The notes under the pieces are model-generated. The model did no database searches, was not told the DNA's origin, and was given only the letters and a program-made list of their open reading frames with translations. The position numbers were made by a program, and so were the translations under genes. 64,000 bases of DNA, from contig CADEDN010000001.1 of NCBI GenBank assembly GCA_902826095.1, forward strand, positions 372,001 through 436,000, read 5' to 3'. Below are positions 54,308 to 62,549 of the stretch, in pieces; the stretch's first letter is position 1; each line of letters starts with the position of its first letter. This stretch comes from an uncultured Alphaproteobacteria bacterium. GTDB taxonomy: Bacteria; Pseudomonadota; Alphaproteobacteria; Caulobacterales; Parvularculaceae.

Positions 54308-55267
54308 TCAGCCCTGAAGCTTCGCCCAGACTTCCCTGTCGCGCGCCGCCGTCCAGATCATCGGCCAGTCAGTCCCCGAATATTCGTCCCAGAGGCGCTG
54401 CACGTTGAACGGCATGCAATGCTCAAAGATCGGCCAATGTCCGAATTTCGGAGATAGCGCCGTGTGCGCCGCTTCGAATGCTTCCTTCAACGCGCCGCCC
54501 TTCTTGTGGATGCGGCCGACTTCGCGCTGCATCGCGAGGAGGAAGTCGCGCGTCTGTTCGATCGCCGCGTCGACGGCGGCGCGTCCTTTGGCGACGGCGC
54601 CGCGCCCGCCGACAAGCGCTTCGGCTTCAAAGGCCTTGACGCGGTCGAGCGTCTCGGCCGCCCAGTCCATGTGGAAAGCGTCGCCCGTATAAAGCGCCGC
54701 TTGCGCCTCGACGAGGTCGCCCGCGAAAAGGATTTTCTCTTTTGGCAGCCAGGCGACAATGTCGCCCGCCGTATGCCCGCGCCCGCAATATTGAAGGACG
54801 AGATCGCCGCGCGCGCCGCCAAGGTCGATCGTTAGCGTGTCGGTAAAGATGACCGAGGGATGAGTGAGGCCCGGAATCGACCCCGGTTCGCGGAAGAGGC
54901 GCGGCATGCGGCCGAGTTCAGAGTCCCAGTCTTCCTTGCCGCGCTCACGGATCAGTTTTCGCGTGTTCGCATGCGCGATGATTTCTCTGGCGTCGAACGC
55001 CGATGCGCCGAGAACGCGAACGGCGTGATAATGGGAGAGAACAAGATAGCGGACCGGTTTGTCCGTGTGCTTGCGGAGTTCTGTGAGCCACGCCCGCGCC
55101 GCGACGGGCGTCGCCCGCGCCTCGAATGCAACGAGGAAATCCTCACCCTCGATCGCGCCGACATTCGGATCGCCCTCGGCGGTCAGCGCATAAACGCCGT
55201 CGCCGAGAATTTCGAGCGTTTCGCGCTTTTCGGATATGTCCGCCGACGAAGCGAAAGGCTTGCTCAT
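54308..55267 (-). CDS. MBL-fold metallo-hydrolase with altered HxHxDH motif
   Basis: 319 residues from ATG 55265-55267 (MSKPFASSADISEKRETLEILGDGVYALT). Beta-lactamase-fold landmarks are NVGAIEGEDFLVAFEA, LVLSHYHAVRVLG, QYCGRGHTAGDIVAWLPKEKILFAGDLVEA. The first zinc motif HxHxDH reads HYHAVR, so the second metal's Asp and His are lost, while the later His and Asp remain; this suggests a single metal or a changed reaction. First gene of the operon with the FAD monooxygenase and DUF2783, twelve bases upstream of the former. It may cleave a ring-hydroxylation product, by inference from context. Confidence 0.88.
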   Translation of the reverse strand: MSKPFASSADISEKRETLEILGDGVYALTAEGDPNVGAIEGEDFLVAFEARATPVAARAWLTELRKHTDKPVRYLVLSHYHAVRVLGASAFDAREIIAHANTRKLIRERGKEDWDSELGRMPRLFREPGSIPGLTHPSVIFTDTLTIDLGGARGDLVLQYCGRGHTAGDIVAWLPKEKILFAGDLVEAQAALYTGDAFHMDWAAETLDRVKAFEAEALVGGRGAVAKGRAAVDAAIEQTRDFLLAMQREVGRIHKKGGALKEAFEAAHTALSPKFGHWPIFEHCMPFNVQRLWDEYSGTDWPMIWTAARDREVWAKLQG

Positions 55268-55332
55268 GCGTTGAACTCCCGATCTGTGACGATGGTGGGG
55301 CGCTGCAAACAACCCGGTGAGGAAAATTGACC

Positions 55333-55348
55333 TAGGACTGATGTCCTA
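55333..55348. promoter_or_regulatory. Operator palindrome TAGGAC-TGAT-GTCCTA (site 1)
   Basis: Perfect six-base inverted repeat with a four-base spacer, in the 82-bp gap between the MBL operon and the TetR-type gene. The same arms recur at 56158-56173. It is preceded by TTGACC, a possible -35 hexamer overlapped by the site. Best explained as the binding site of the adjacent regulator. Confidence 0.75.
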
Positions 55349-55349
55349 T

Positions 55350-56087
55350 ATGGTGGGGGCCGTCCCCGGCGCGGTCAAGCCGGCGGCGAAAGGGCGTTCG
55401 TTGCGAAAGCTGAGACCGCAAAGACGCGATAATGCGGCAAGCGCTCGCGGCCAGCAGGCGGTCGTTTCGATCCTGACGGCGGCGCGCGACGTTCTGGTCG
55501 ATGAGGGCTATCCGCGCCTCACGATGCGCAATGTCGCCAAAAAGGCCGGCATTACGGTCGGCAATTTGTCCTATTACTACGGCAACAAGGAGGACCTCCT
55601 GCATGACCTCCTTGAAGCGGTCATCCAGGGTTATGTTGAGGACTTTGACCGCATCGCTGAAAACCTCGAGCGTTCGCCGGAAGGGCGACTGGAAGACATG
55701 ATCCGGTTCGTCATCGCCGACTTGTCGACCAAGGAGACGACGGGCTTTTTCCCGGCGCTTTGGGCGCTCGCCTGCCACGACGATTTTGCGGCGCGGGAGA
55801 TGGGCCGTGTCTATGAAATCGAGCGCGACGCCTTCGCGCGCGTGATTGCGGACTTGCGGCCCGATCTCTCCCGGAAAGACCAAAACCTCCTCGCCCTGTT
55901 CATTTCCGCATCGATCGAGGGGCAAACGATGTTCATCGGCTACCGACGGGAAAAGGCCGCGTCCAGCGAAGCGATCGCCAATATCGCCGCGCACAGTCTT
56001 CTGAATTTGGTGAAAAACGTCGAGGCGACGACAATTCGGGGGATTAAGCTTGCGGCCAAGTCAGGGTCGAAGCGGTGGGCGTCTTGA
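55350..56087 (+). CDS. TetR-type transcriptional regulator
   Basis: 245 residues if started at ATG 55350; the frame is open to GTG 55317, but that would put the operator inside the coding region, so a start at 55350 or later (for example a TTG at about 55401) is preferred. The N-terminal helix-turn-helix is ILTAARDVLVDEGYPRLTMRNVAKKAGITVGNLSYYYGNKEDLLHDLL, the standard TetR DNA-binding domain, after a basic 45-residue extension. The C-terminal domain (about 90-225) is helical with no known ligand motif. It faces the MBL/FAD/DUF2783 operon and precedes the amine dehydrogenase operon, whose promoters carry the matched palindromes. Confidence 0.88.
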   Translation: MVGAVPGAVKPAAKGRSLRKLRPQRRDNAASARGQQAVVSILTAARDVLVDEGYPRLTMRNVAKKAGITVGNLSYYYGNKEDLLHDLLEAVIQGYVEDFDRIAENLERSPEGRLEDMIRFVIADLSTKETTGFFPALWALACHDDFAAREMGRVYEIERDAFARVIADLRPDLSRKDQNLLALFISASIEGQTMFIGYRREKAASSEAIANIAAHSLLNLVKNVEATTIRGIKLAAKSGSKRWAS

Positions 56088-56157
56088 GGGCGATGTGAGC
56101 TCAGGGCTGCTTGCTCCGGCGCTTGACGCTCTTTGTGAAGAGGGGCAAAGTCGGATT

Positions 56158-56173
56158 TAGGACATCGGTCCTA
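56158..56173. promoter_or_regulatory. Operator palindrome TAGGAC-ATCG-GTCCTA (site 2)
   Basis: Perfect inverted repeat with the same arms as site 1 and a different spacer, 53 bp before the amine dehydrogenase large-subunit ATG and 70 bp after the regulator's stop. Position fits a promoter-overlapping operator for the aau-like operon. Confidence 0.78.
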
Positions 56174-56226
56174 GATGGAATCGATGCGCATGTTGCATTG
56201 CAATATCGCTGCGAAAGTGGGGCGAC

Positions 56227-57450
56227 ATGAAACTGAATCAGATTTTCGCGACGGCGAGCGCGGCGCTTTCGCTCCTTGCTCTTGGCGGGCCCGCATTGGC
56301 GGAATTGCCGGTCGAAGCGACCCCACAGGTGAAAGCGCTTTCGTCGGAATATCCGGAAAGCGTCGTCTACCTCGTCGATGGGAACTTCTTCGGCCTTGAG
56401 GCCGGCAAAGTCGTCGTCGCCGATGTTGGGCATGAAACGGATCACTACCTCGGCGCCCTCGGCGCAGCGCAATTTGGAAATTTTGTCGCCGCGAAAACCC
56501 GTCCCGAACTCTATGTTGTCGAAACTTTCTATTCTCGCGGCCAGCGCGGCGAGCGCACGGATGTTCTGACGATTTATGACAAGACGACCCTTAAGCCGAT
56601 CGGCGAAATCGTTTTGCCCGGCGGCAAGCGCGCGCAGACCCTGACCGAGCGCGGCTCATTCCAGCTCTCCGCGGATGAGCGTTTCGCCTTTGTGTACAAT
56701 TTCACGCCGGCGGCGTCGATCACGGTTGTTGATCTCGCCAAACGCCGAGTCGCTAGCGAAATCGATATCCCCGGCTGTGTTCATGCTTTTGCACTGAAGG
56801 GCGGCGGATTCGCGAGCCTATGCGGAAACGGCGCTGTCGCTTCGACCAAACTCGATGCGGAAGGCAAATTCGCCGGCCAGACCATGAGCGCGCCGTTCAC
56901 CGACATCGACAATGATCCGATGTTCACGCGCCCCGCGATGATTAACGGCGTCGCCTATTTTCCAACCTATCGCGGCAAGGTTCAGCCGATTGATTTCAAC
57001 GGCGCCGAAGCGGTTGTCGGCGAGACCTTTGCGATTCCGGCGCCTGTTGCGGAAACATCCGGGAAAAAGAGCTGGCGCGACCGAATTCCGGGCCTTGGCA
57101 AGAAATCAAACCAGTCCGGCAAGCGGTTGCCGTCCGGCTGGCAGCTGGCTGCGAGCGACGATGCCGGCCGTCTCTACCTCCTGATGCGGGCGACTGAGAA
57201 CATTGACGATCACGACACCGGCGGCGACGAGGTCTGGGTCGTCGATCCGAAAACGAAGAGCCTTGTCAATCGCCTGAAGCTTCGCGGCGACAGCCAGGTC
57301 ATCGAAGTCACTGGCGGGCCGGATCCCTATCTTGTCGCGCTCAATCTCGACATGTCGATTGACGTGGTGAATGCGTCTAACGGCGAGTTCGTGCGGCGAA
57401 TCGGCGGCCAGATCGTCATGACCTCGTTCGCCATCATTGCGAACAAATAA
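56227..57450 (+). CDS. aauB: Aromatic amine dehydrogenase large (alpha) subunit
   Basis: 407 residues. Signal peptide MKLNQIFATASAALSLLALGGPALA; then a seven-bladed beta-propeller, typical of methylamine/aromatic amine dehydrogenase heavy chains, with blocks VYLVDGNFFGLEAGKVVVADV, GERTDVLTIYDKTTLKPIGEIVLP, FQLSADERFAFVYNFTPAASITVVDL and GGDEVWVVDPKTKSLVNRLKL. A lysine-rich loop (KKSWRDRIPGLGKKSNQSGKR) interrupts the last third and is absent from what I recall of typical members. It supports the TTQ subunit in the periplasm. First of six genes in a tight operon behind operator site 2. Confidence 0.9.
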   Translation: MKLNQIFATASAALSLLALGGPALAELPVEATPQVKALSSEYPESVVYLVDGNFFGLEAGKVVVADVGHETDHYLGALGAAQFGNFVAAKTRPELYVVETFYSRGQRGERTDVLTIYDKTTLKPIGEIVLPGGKRAQTLTERGSFQLSADERFAFVYNFTPAASITVVDLAKRRVASEIDIPGCVHAFALKGGGFASLCGNGAVASTKLDAEGKFAGQTMSAPFTDIDNDPMFTRPAMINGVAYFPTYRGKVQPIDFNGAEAVVGETFAIPAPVAETSGKKSWRDRIPGLGKKSNQSGKRLPSGWQLAASDDAGRLYLLMRATENIDDHDTGGDEVWVVDPKTKSLVNRLKLRGDSQVIEVTGGPDPYLVALNLDMSIDVVNASNGEFVRRIGGQIVMTSFAIIANK

Positions 57451-57459
57451 GGAAGATTA

Positions 57460-58002
57460 ATGACGATTGATCCGGCGATATCGTTGTCTTTCGGCCTCTC
57501 GCTTGCAGCGCTTCTTGGCGCTGCGGCGGCGCACAAAATCGTGTCGTTCAGCGAATTTGTCGGCGTCGTCAGGAATTATCGGATCGCGCCCAACGGCCTT
57601 GCCGCCGTGATTGCGCTGGTCGTGATCGGCGTTGAGAGCGCACTGGCGCTCGGGCTCCTCGCGCCCGCGTTCCGAAGCGCGGCCGCCCTTGGCGCTGCAA
57701 TGCTGTTTGCGGTTTACGCCGGCGCGATTGGCTTCAATCTGTCGCGCGGCAACAACGCGATCGATTGCGGCTGCAGTTTCGGCGCAGCCGCCGATCGGCT
57801 TGGGCCGGCGCTCCTCTTTCGAAACGGCGCGCTCGTCGCGGCGGCTCTCTTGACGGCGCTTCCGACGTCCGCGCGCGAAATCGGCCCATTTGGATACACC
57901 TCCGCCGCCCTGTTCGTGCTGACGATTTCAATTCTCTACCTCGCGGCCGAGAGCGCCCGCTCGAACGCTGACCGCTTTCACGCCATGGGTCACGCACGAT
58001 GA
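57460..58002 (+). CDS. aauE: MauE-like methylamine utilisation membrane protein
   Basis: 180 residues, ATG with GGAAG upstream. Four to five membrane helices (LSFGLSLAALLGAAAAHKIVSF, AAVIALVVIGVESALALGLLA, AAALGAAMLFAVYAGAIGFN, and two more) and the periplasmic NNAIDCGCSFGAAADRLG with a cysteine pair, as in DoxX-like MauE. MauE with MauD is needed for disulphide formation in the small subunit. It starts nine bases after the large-subunit gene. Confidence 0.87.
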   Translation: MTIDPAISLSFGLSLAALLGAAAAHKIVSFSEFVGVVRNYRIAPNGLAAVIALVVIGVESALALGLLAPAFRSAAALGAAMLFAVYAGAIGFNLSRGNNAIDCGCSFGAAADRLGPALLFRNGALVAAALLTALPTSAREIGPFGYTSAALFVLTISILYLAAESARSNADRFHAMGHAR

Positions 58003-58625
58003 TTCAAGCGCTCGTCATTTCTCAAGTGCTGCTCGGCATCCTGGTGCTTGGGCTTGGCGTCATGTGTTTCGCGCTCGCGCGCCAAATTGGCGTCCTGCAT
58101 GAACGCATCGCCCCTGCCGGCGCGTTGTCGGTCAATCAGCGGCTGAAAGTCGGCGACGCGGCGCCGGGGATGTCGCTTTCGGCTATTGACGGCAGAACCG
58201 TGAATGTCGGCGAAGCCGGGGCGAGCCAGCTCTATTTTTTCCTTTCGCCGGATTGCCCCATCTGCAAGACGCTGTTGCCGGTCGTGCAATCGATCGCGCG
58301 CGCGGAACGCGATTGGCTTTCGGTCATTCTCGCGAGCGACGGCGGCGACAAGGAAAAACACCGGGAATTCCAGCGGCGCGAAAAGCTGGATGACTTCCCC
58401 TATGTGCTGTCCGAGAAGCTCGGCCGGTCTTTCGGCGTCGGCAAGCTGCCCTACGCCGTGCTGGTCGCCGACGGCAAGATCGCCAGCATGGGGCTGGTGA
58501 ACAGCCGCGAGCACCTTGAGAGTTTGTTTGAGGCGATGGAGCGCGGCGTCGCCTCGCTTCAGGAATTTGCGGCGCGGCGCGCATCGGACGGCAAGCGCGA
58601 CCACAAGCAGAGGATTGGCGCATGA
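57999..58625 (+). CDS. aauD: MauD-like thioredoxin-fold disulphide protein
   Basis: 208 residues. An N-terminal membrane anchor (ALVISQVLLGILVLGLGVMCFALA) is followed by a periplasmic thioredoxin-like domain with the redox motif SPDCPICKTLLP (CPIC) and the cis-Pro stretch KLPYAVLVADGKI. It overlaps the mauE-like stop by four bases. Its task is the six disulphides and folding of the TTQ subunit. Confidence 0.91.
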   Translation: MIQALVISQVLLGILVLGLGVMCFALARQIGVLHERIAPAGALSVNQRLKVGDAAPGMSLSAIDGRTVNVGEAGASQLYFFLSPDCPICKTLLPVVQSIARAERDWLSVILASDGGDKEKHREFQRREKLDDFPYVLSEKLGRSFGVGKLPYAVLVADGKIASMGLVNSREHLESLFEAMERGVASLQEFAARRASDGKRDHKQRIGA

Positions 58626-59182
58626 AGGAACTCGACAAACTCAGCGAAGGCGTCGTGCGCTTCCTCGCGCGGTCGAATTCCCGCAGGGGCGTTCTTGCAA
58701 CGATCGGCGGCGTCATCACTGGCGGCGCGATGTTTCCGGCGCTGCCGGTCGCGCGCGCGTCAGGCCCTGCGGCCGGCTCCGGCTATGACGGAGTGACGCC
58801 GCAATCGACGGGAAACCCGATGGATCCTGGCGATCCCGCAAGCTGTGATTATTGGCGCTATTGCGGCATTGACGGCTTTTTGTGCAGCTGCTGCGGCGGT
58901 TCGGCGAGCGTGTGTCCGCCCGGAACGGAGATGTCGCCGATCACCTGGATCGGGACTTGCAGGAACCCTGCGGACGACGTCAATTACATTATCTCTTACA
59001 ATGATTGCTGCGGAAAGCCGGCCTGCGGACGGTGCCTCTGCAATCGCAATGATGGCGAAAGGCCGATGACCCGGCCGCAGCTTAACAACGACATCAACTG
59101 GTGCCTCGGCACGTCGACCGCCGCCTACACCTGTTCGACAGCGGTGATCATCGGCGTTGCTGTGAAGGAAGGAAACGGTTGA
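58622..59182 (+). CDS. aauA: Aromatic amine dehydrogenase small (beta) subunit, TTQ-bearing
   Basis: 186 residues. A Tat-like signal SRRGVLATIGG is followed by a cysteine-rich mature domain (CDYWRYCGIDGFLCSCCGG, TWIGTC, YNDCCGKPACGRCLC, INWCLGTS, YTC), fitting the disulphide-packed TTQ subunit. The two tryptophans expected to form the tryptophan tryptophylquinone are Trp109 and Trp160, with Asp128 between. These positions coincide with Trp109, Trp160 and catalytic Asp128 of Alcaligenes faecalis aromatic amine dehydrogenase (from memory). It oxidises primary aromatic amines to aldehydes and ammonia. Four-base overlap with mauD. Confidence 0.92.
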   Translation: MKELDKLSEGVVRFLARSNSRRGVLATIGGVITGGAMFPALPVARASGPAAGSGYDGVTPQSTGNPMDPGDPASCDYWRYCGIDGFLCSCCGGSASVCPPGTEMSPITWIGTCRNPADDVNYIISYNDCCGKPACGRCLCNRNDGERPMTRPQLNNDINWCLGTSTAAYTCSTAVIIGVAVKEGNG

Positions 59183-59688
59183 TGCGGCTGCTGCTGTCGG
59201 CATTGGTTGCGCTCAGCATCGTCGCGCCGCAAATCGCGTCTGCGCAAGCGACGCCTACGGCGGATCACGGTGCAAAAACTTATCAGCGTTGCGCGGCGTG
59301 CCATTTGCCGACCGGGCTGGGCGTTCCCGGCGCCTTTCCGGCGCTCGCCGGCAGGCTTTCCGGTCCCGCCGAAAGCGAGGCTGGTCGAGAATATCTCGTG
59401 ATGACGATTGCTGGCGGTGTGATGGGCGAGATTGAGGTCGACGGAAAGAAAATTCGCGGCTTCATGCCAGCGCAAGCGGGTCTATCAGACGCCGACATCG
59501 CCGCAGTTCTCAATTATGCGATGACGCTGAAGCCGGCCGGCGGCGCCGTCCCCGCGCCGACGCCCAAGGCGTTTGCGGCGGAAGAAGTCGCGGCCATCCG
59601 AGCCAAACACAAATCCGCGAATCCGAATGCGATCCATGCGATGCGCAACGCCGCTTTCGCGCCTTCGTCGGCGGAGACGCAGAGGTGA
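59182..59688 (+). CDS. Periplasmic c-type cytochrome
   Basis: 168 residues from ATG 59182, which shares one base with the preceding stop. Signal peptide MRLLLSALVALSIVAPQIASA; a single heme site CAACH at about residue 39; GVPGAFPALAGRL and GFMPAQAGLSDADIAAVLNYAMTL carry the Met axial-ligand region and the last helix of class I cytochrome c. In the A. faecalis aau cluster a cytochrome gene also follows aauA. Plausible electron acceptor for the dehydrogenase. Confidence 0.9.
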   Translation: MRLLLSALVALSIVAPQIASAQATPTADHGAKTYQRCAACHLPTGLGVPGAFPALAGRLSGPAESEAGREYLVMTIAGGVMGEIEVDGKKIRGFMPAQAGLSDADIAAVLNYAMTLKPAGGAVPAPTPKAFAAEEVAAIRAKHKSANPNAIHAMRNAAFAPSSAETQR

Positions 59689-60134
59689 AATCTGTTCTGG
59701 CGCTCATTCTGATGTCGACGGCCGCCGGCGCTGAGCCGGCGCCGGGCGTCGCTAATGAAGCGCGGGCGAAAATGAACTGGATGTTGCATTGTCAGGGTTG
59801 CCATCAACCCGATGCGACCGGCAGCGCGAACGGCGCGCCGGGGATGGCGAATGACGTCGCGCGATTCTTGCGCGTCGAGGGCGGACGCGAATATCTGACG
59901 CGCGTGCCGGGCGTCGCGAACGCCGGACTCGACAATGCGCAGCTTGCAGAACTCTTGAATTGGACGCTGGGGACTTTCGACCGCCAGCACGTCCCAAACG
60001 ACTTTTCGCCGTTTACGGCGGAAGAAATGGCGGCGGGGCGGGCGCGCCCCCTCGTCAGCGACGCAGCGATGATGCGGGAGGCGCTGCGGAATAAATTTCC
60101 CGCGAGTGAAGAGGGATCGGCGGGCGGCGATTAG
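59685..60134 (+). CDS. Small c-type cytochrome-like protein
   Basis: 149 residues from GTG, overlapping the previous stop by four bases. A short signal (MKSVLALILMSTAAGA) and one heme motif CQGCH at about residue 36, followed by GSANGAPGMANDVARFLRVEGGREYLTRVPG and AQLAELLNWTLGTF. Resembles the preceding cytochrome but is shorter. Axial Met is less certain. Probably a second electron-transfer partner. Last of the tight operon; the receptor follows 35 bp on. Confidence 0.84.
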   Translation: MKSVLALILMSTAAGAEPAPGVANEARAKMNWMLHCQGCHQPDATGSANGAPGMANDVARFLRVEGGREYLTRVPGVANAGLDNAQLAELLNWTLGTFDRQHVPNDFSPFTAEEMAAGRARPLVSDAAMMREALRNKFPASEEGSAGGD

Positions 60135-60169
60135 GGCGCATCCTTACGACAAGCAAACGGGAGGGAACC

Positions 60170-62485
60170 GTGGCGAATATGAATCTAATTGGGAAAGGCG
60201 CGCTGATGGGCGCGACGGCCGTTATCGGCCTCACGACGGGCGGGGCTGCATTCGCCCAGGTCTTTGAAGACGAAATCGTTGTCACCGCGCAAAAACGCGA
60301 GGAAAGCGCGCAGGACGTCGGGATCTCAATTACGACGCTGTCAGGCGAGCAAATGCAGGCGCTCGGCTACACCAACGCGCAGGAAGTGACGGCGCTCGCG
60401 GCGGGCGTCGCCACCTTGCAGCCGAACGGCGAGGCCAACTATGCGGTCGGCATTCGCGGCGTCGCCAACAACGACTTCACGTCGAATGTCGAAAGCCCAG
60501 TCGCGATCTATGTCGACGAGACCTACATCTCGCAGATGTCTGGCGCGGGTTTCCTACTGTTCGACGTCGATCGCGTCGAAATTTTGCGTGGCCCGTAGGG
60601 AACGCTGTTCGGCCGTAATGCGACGGGCGGTCTTGTGCATTACCTGACCGTGAAGCCGACCACTGAGGGCTTCAATGGCTATGGCAGCATCACCTACGGC
60701 TCGTTCAATCGTTGGAAGGGGCAGGGCGCCGTCAACGTGCCGCTTGGCGACATGCTGTCGGCCCGCGTTTCGCTGGCGACCCATCAGGGCGAGGGCTATG
60801 CCGAAAACAGGCTCAGCACGCGTGATCTCAATAACGCCAACGAGACCGCCGGGCGCATCCAGCTTCGCTTTCAGCCGAGCGATGATTTCGACCTTCTTCT
60901 CAACGCCCGCTACGGTTATCAGAACATCCGCACCGGCTTTTTCGAATATGCGTCGGCGATTTTCCCCGGCGGTCAATATACGCCGGGCGTCCCAAACCCG
61001 GATCTCGGCAATTACGTCGATCTCGATGGCGACGTTTACGCCGGCGATTACGATTTCACCGGCCAGAACAAGACGAAGACCAAGGGTTTTTCCGGACGCG
61101 TCGACTGGAACATCGGCATCGGCGAATTGACCAGCATCACCGACTTCCAGTCGACCGAACGCGACTACATGGAAGATTCAGACGCTTCGCCGGCGAACTA
61201 TTTCAACTTCTTCCTGACGACAGACGCCGACCAGTTCTCGCAGGAAGTGCGGCTCGCGGGCGAAGCTGAAAAGCTGAAATGGCTGCTCGGCTTTTATTAC
61301 CTCGACATCGACATCAACGATTCGAACGGCGCCAAGGCGACCGACCTCTTCGCCGCGCTTTTTGGGCCAGTTTCGGTCGCCGGCTTCAACGGCGTCAGGA
61401 ATCCGTACCAGCTGGACACGAAATCATGGTCGCTCTTCGGGCAATTTGATTACGAAATCACCGACAGCCTCACCTTCATCGGCGGCGTACGCTACATCGA
61501 TGAGAAGAAAGATTATGTGTATGACGACTTCGCCGCGCTCTTCCCCGAGGATATTTCGAGCGGGCTTGATCCGCGGATCATCGATATCGGGCCGGCTTTC
61601 CCGACCTTTGTCGATAACCGGCACGACACAAATTTTGCGTCGCGTGTGCAATTGAACTGGGAGGCGAGCGACGGCTTCCTCGCCTATGCAAGCTGGAACC
61701 GCGGCGTGAAGTCCGGCGGCTTTAACGCGCCGCTGCTCCCAACGCCGATTTTCGTTTCTCCTGCGTTTATGACTTACGATCCCGAACGCCTTGACGCCTA
61801 CGAAGTTGGCGTCAAAGCCGATCTCGGCGGCGCGCGCCTTAACGCCTCCGGCTATTACTACGACTACAGCAACTGCCAGGCGTTCTCGATCCTTGGGCTC
61901 GACACGTTCACCCTGAACGCCGATTGCAAGAACAAGGGCTTTGAAGTGGAGCTTGAAGGCTCCGCGGGCGGCACATTCGACTATCACTTCGGCGTCGGCT
62001 TCACGGATGCGGAGGTGAAAAACATACCTGGCGTGACCATCGATGCGGTCGTCACCGACAATTCGACGACGCCGCCGACGATTCTGACTTTGCCTGCGAT
62101 CATCCCGGGCGGAACCCAGCGTCCGGTGCAGACGCCCAAATGGAATCTGAACGGCCTCGTTCGCAAGGAGTTTCCGGTCGGCTCGCTCGGCAGCATCGCG
62201 TTCCAGGTCGATGGAACTTACCGGTCGGAGCATTTCTTCGCGCTGACCAATTTCGATGCGTCGCGCGAGAACGGCTATTTTGTCGGCAACGCGTCGGTGA
62301 CGCTGATCGCGCCGGATGACAATTGGAGCCTTCGCGCCTTTGTCCAGAACATGACAGCTTCCGAATATCTCGTTCAGACGTTCGATCTATCGGGAAATCT
62401 CTCGAATGGCGGCCTCTTCGGCCTTGTCGAGCAGTATTATGGCCGCCCGCGCATGTGGGGGATCAATTTTAACTACTCCTTTTGA
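60170..62485 (+). pseudogene. TonB-dependent receptor interrupted by one in-frame amber codon
   Basis: From GTG 60170 the frame encodes a signal (ALMGATAVIGLTTGGAAFA), a TonB box-like EIVVTAQKREE, and the plug domain. At codon 143 (60596-60598) it meets TAG, in VEILRGP-stop-GTLFGRNATGG. Family members have Gln at this place (RGPQGTLFGRNA), so a CAG-to-TAG change is implied. The same frame then stays open for 628 codons to a full 22-strand barrel ending GINFNYSF (terminal Phe). No other damage is seen in 771 codons. Either a fresh nonsense mutation, readthrough, or a base error. Sphingomonad/Caulobacter-type receptor, likely importing a substrate of the neighbouring amine operon. Confidence 0.9.
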
Positions 62486-62512
62486 TCCTGGCCTAGCGGC
62501 TAAGATTGAATT

Positions 62513-62536
62513 GCGGGCGGCGGCTTCGCCGCCCGC
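62513..62536. terminator. Strong GC hairpin between receptor and acyl-CoA synthetase
   Basis: GCGGGCGGCG and CGCCGCCCGC form a perfect ten-pair stem with the loop GCTT, 27 bp after the receptor stop and 13 bp before the next ATG. Only a short T-run (GGCTTTGG) follows. It may terminate the receptor transcript, or act in the leader of the next gene. Confidence 0.55.
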
Positions 62537-62549
62537 GGCTTTGGCGGGT

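Noticed and set aside
60134..60169. Possible third TAGGAC-type operator before the TonB receptor (TAGGGCGCATCCTTA)
   Set aside because: Only one arm resembles the motif and the spacing is wrong.
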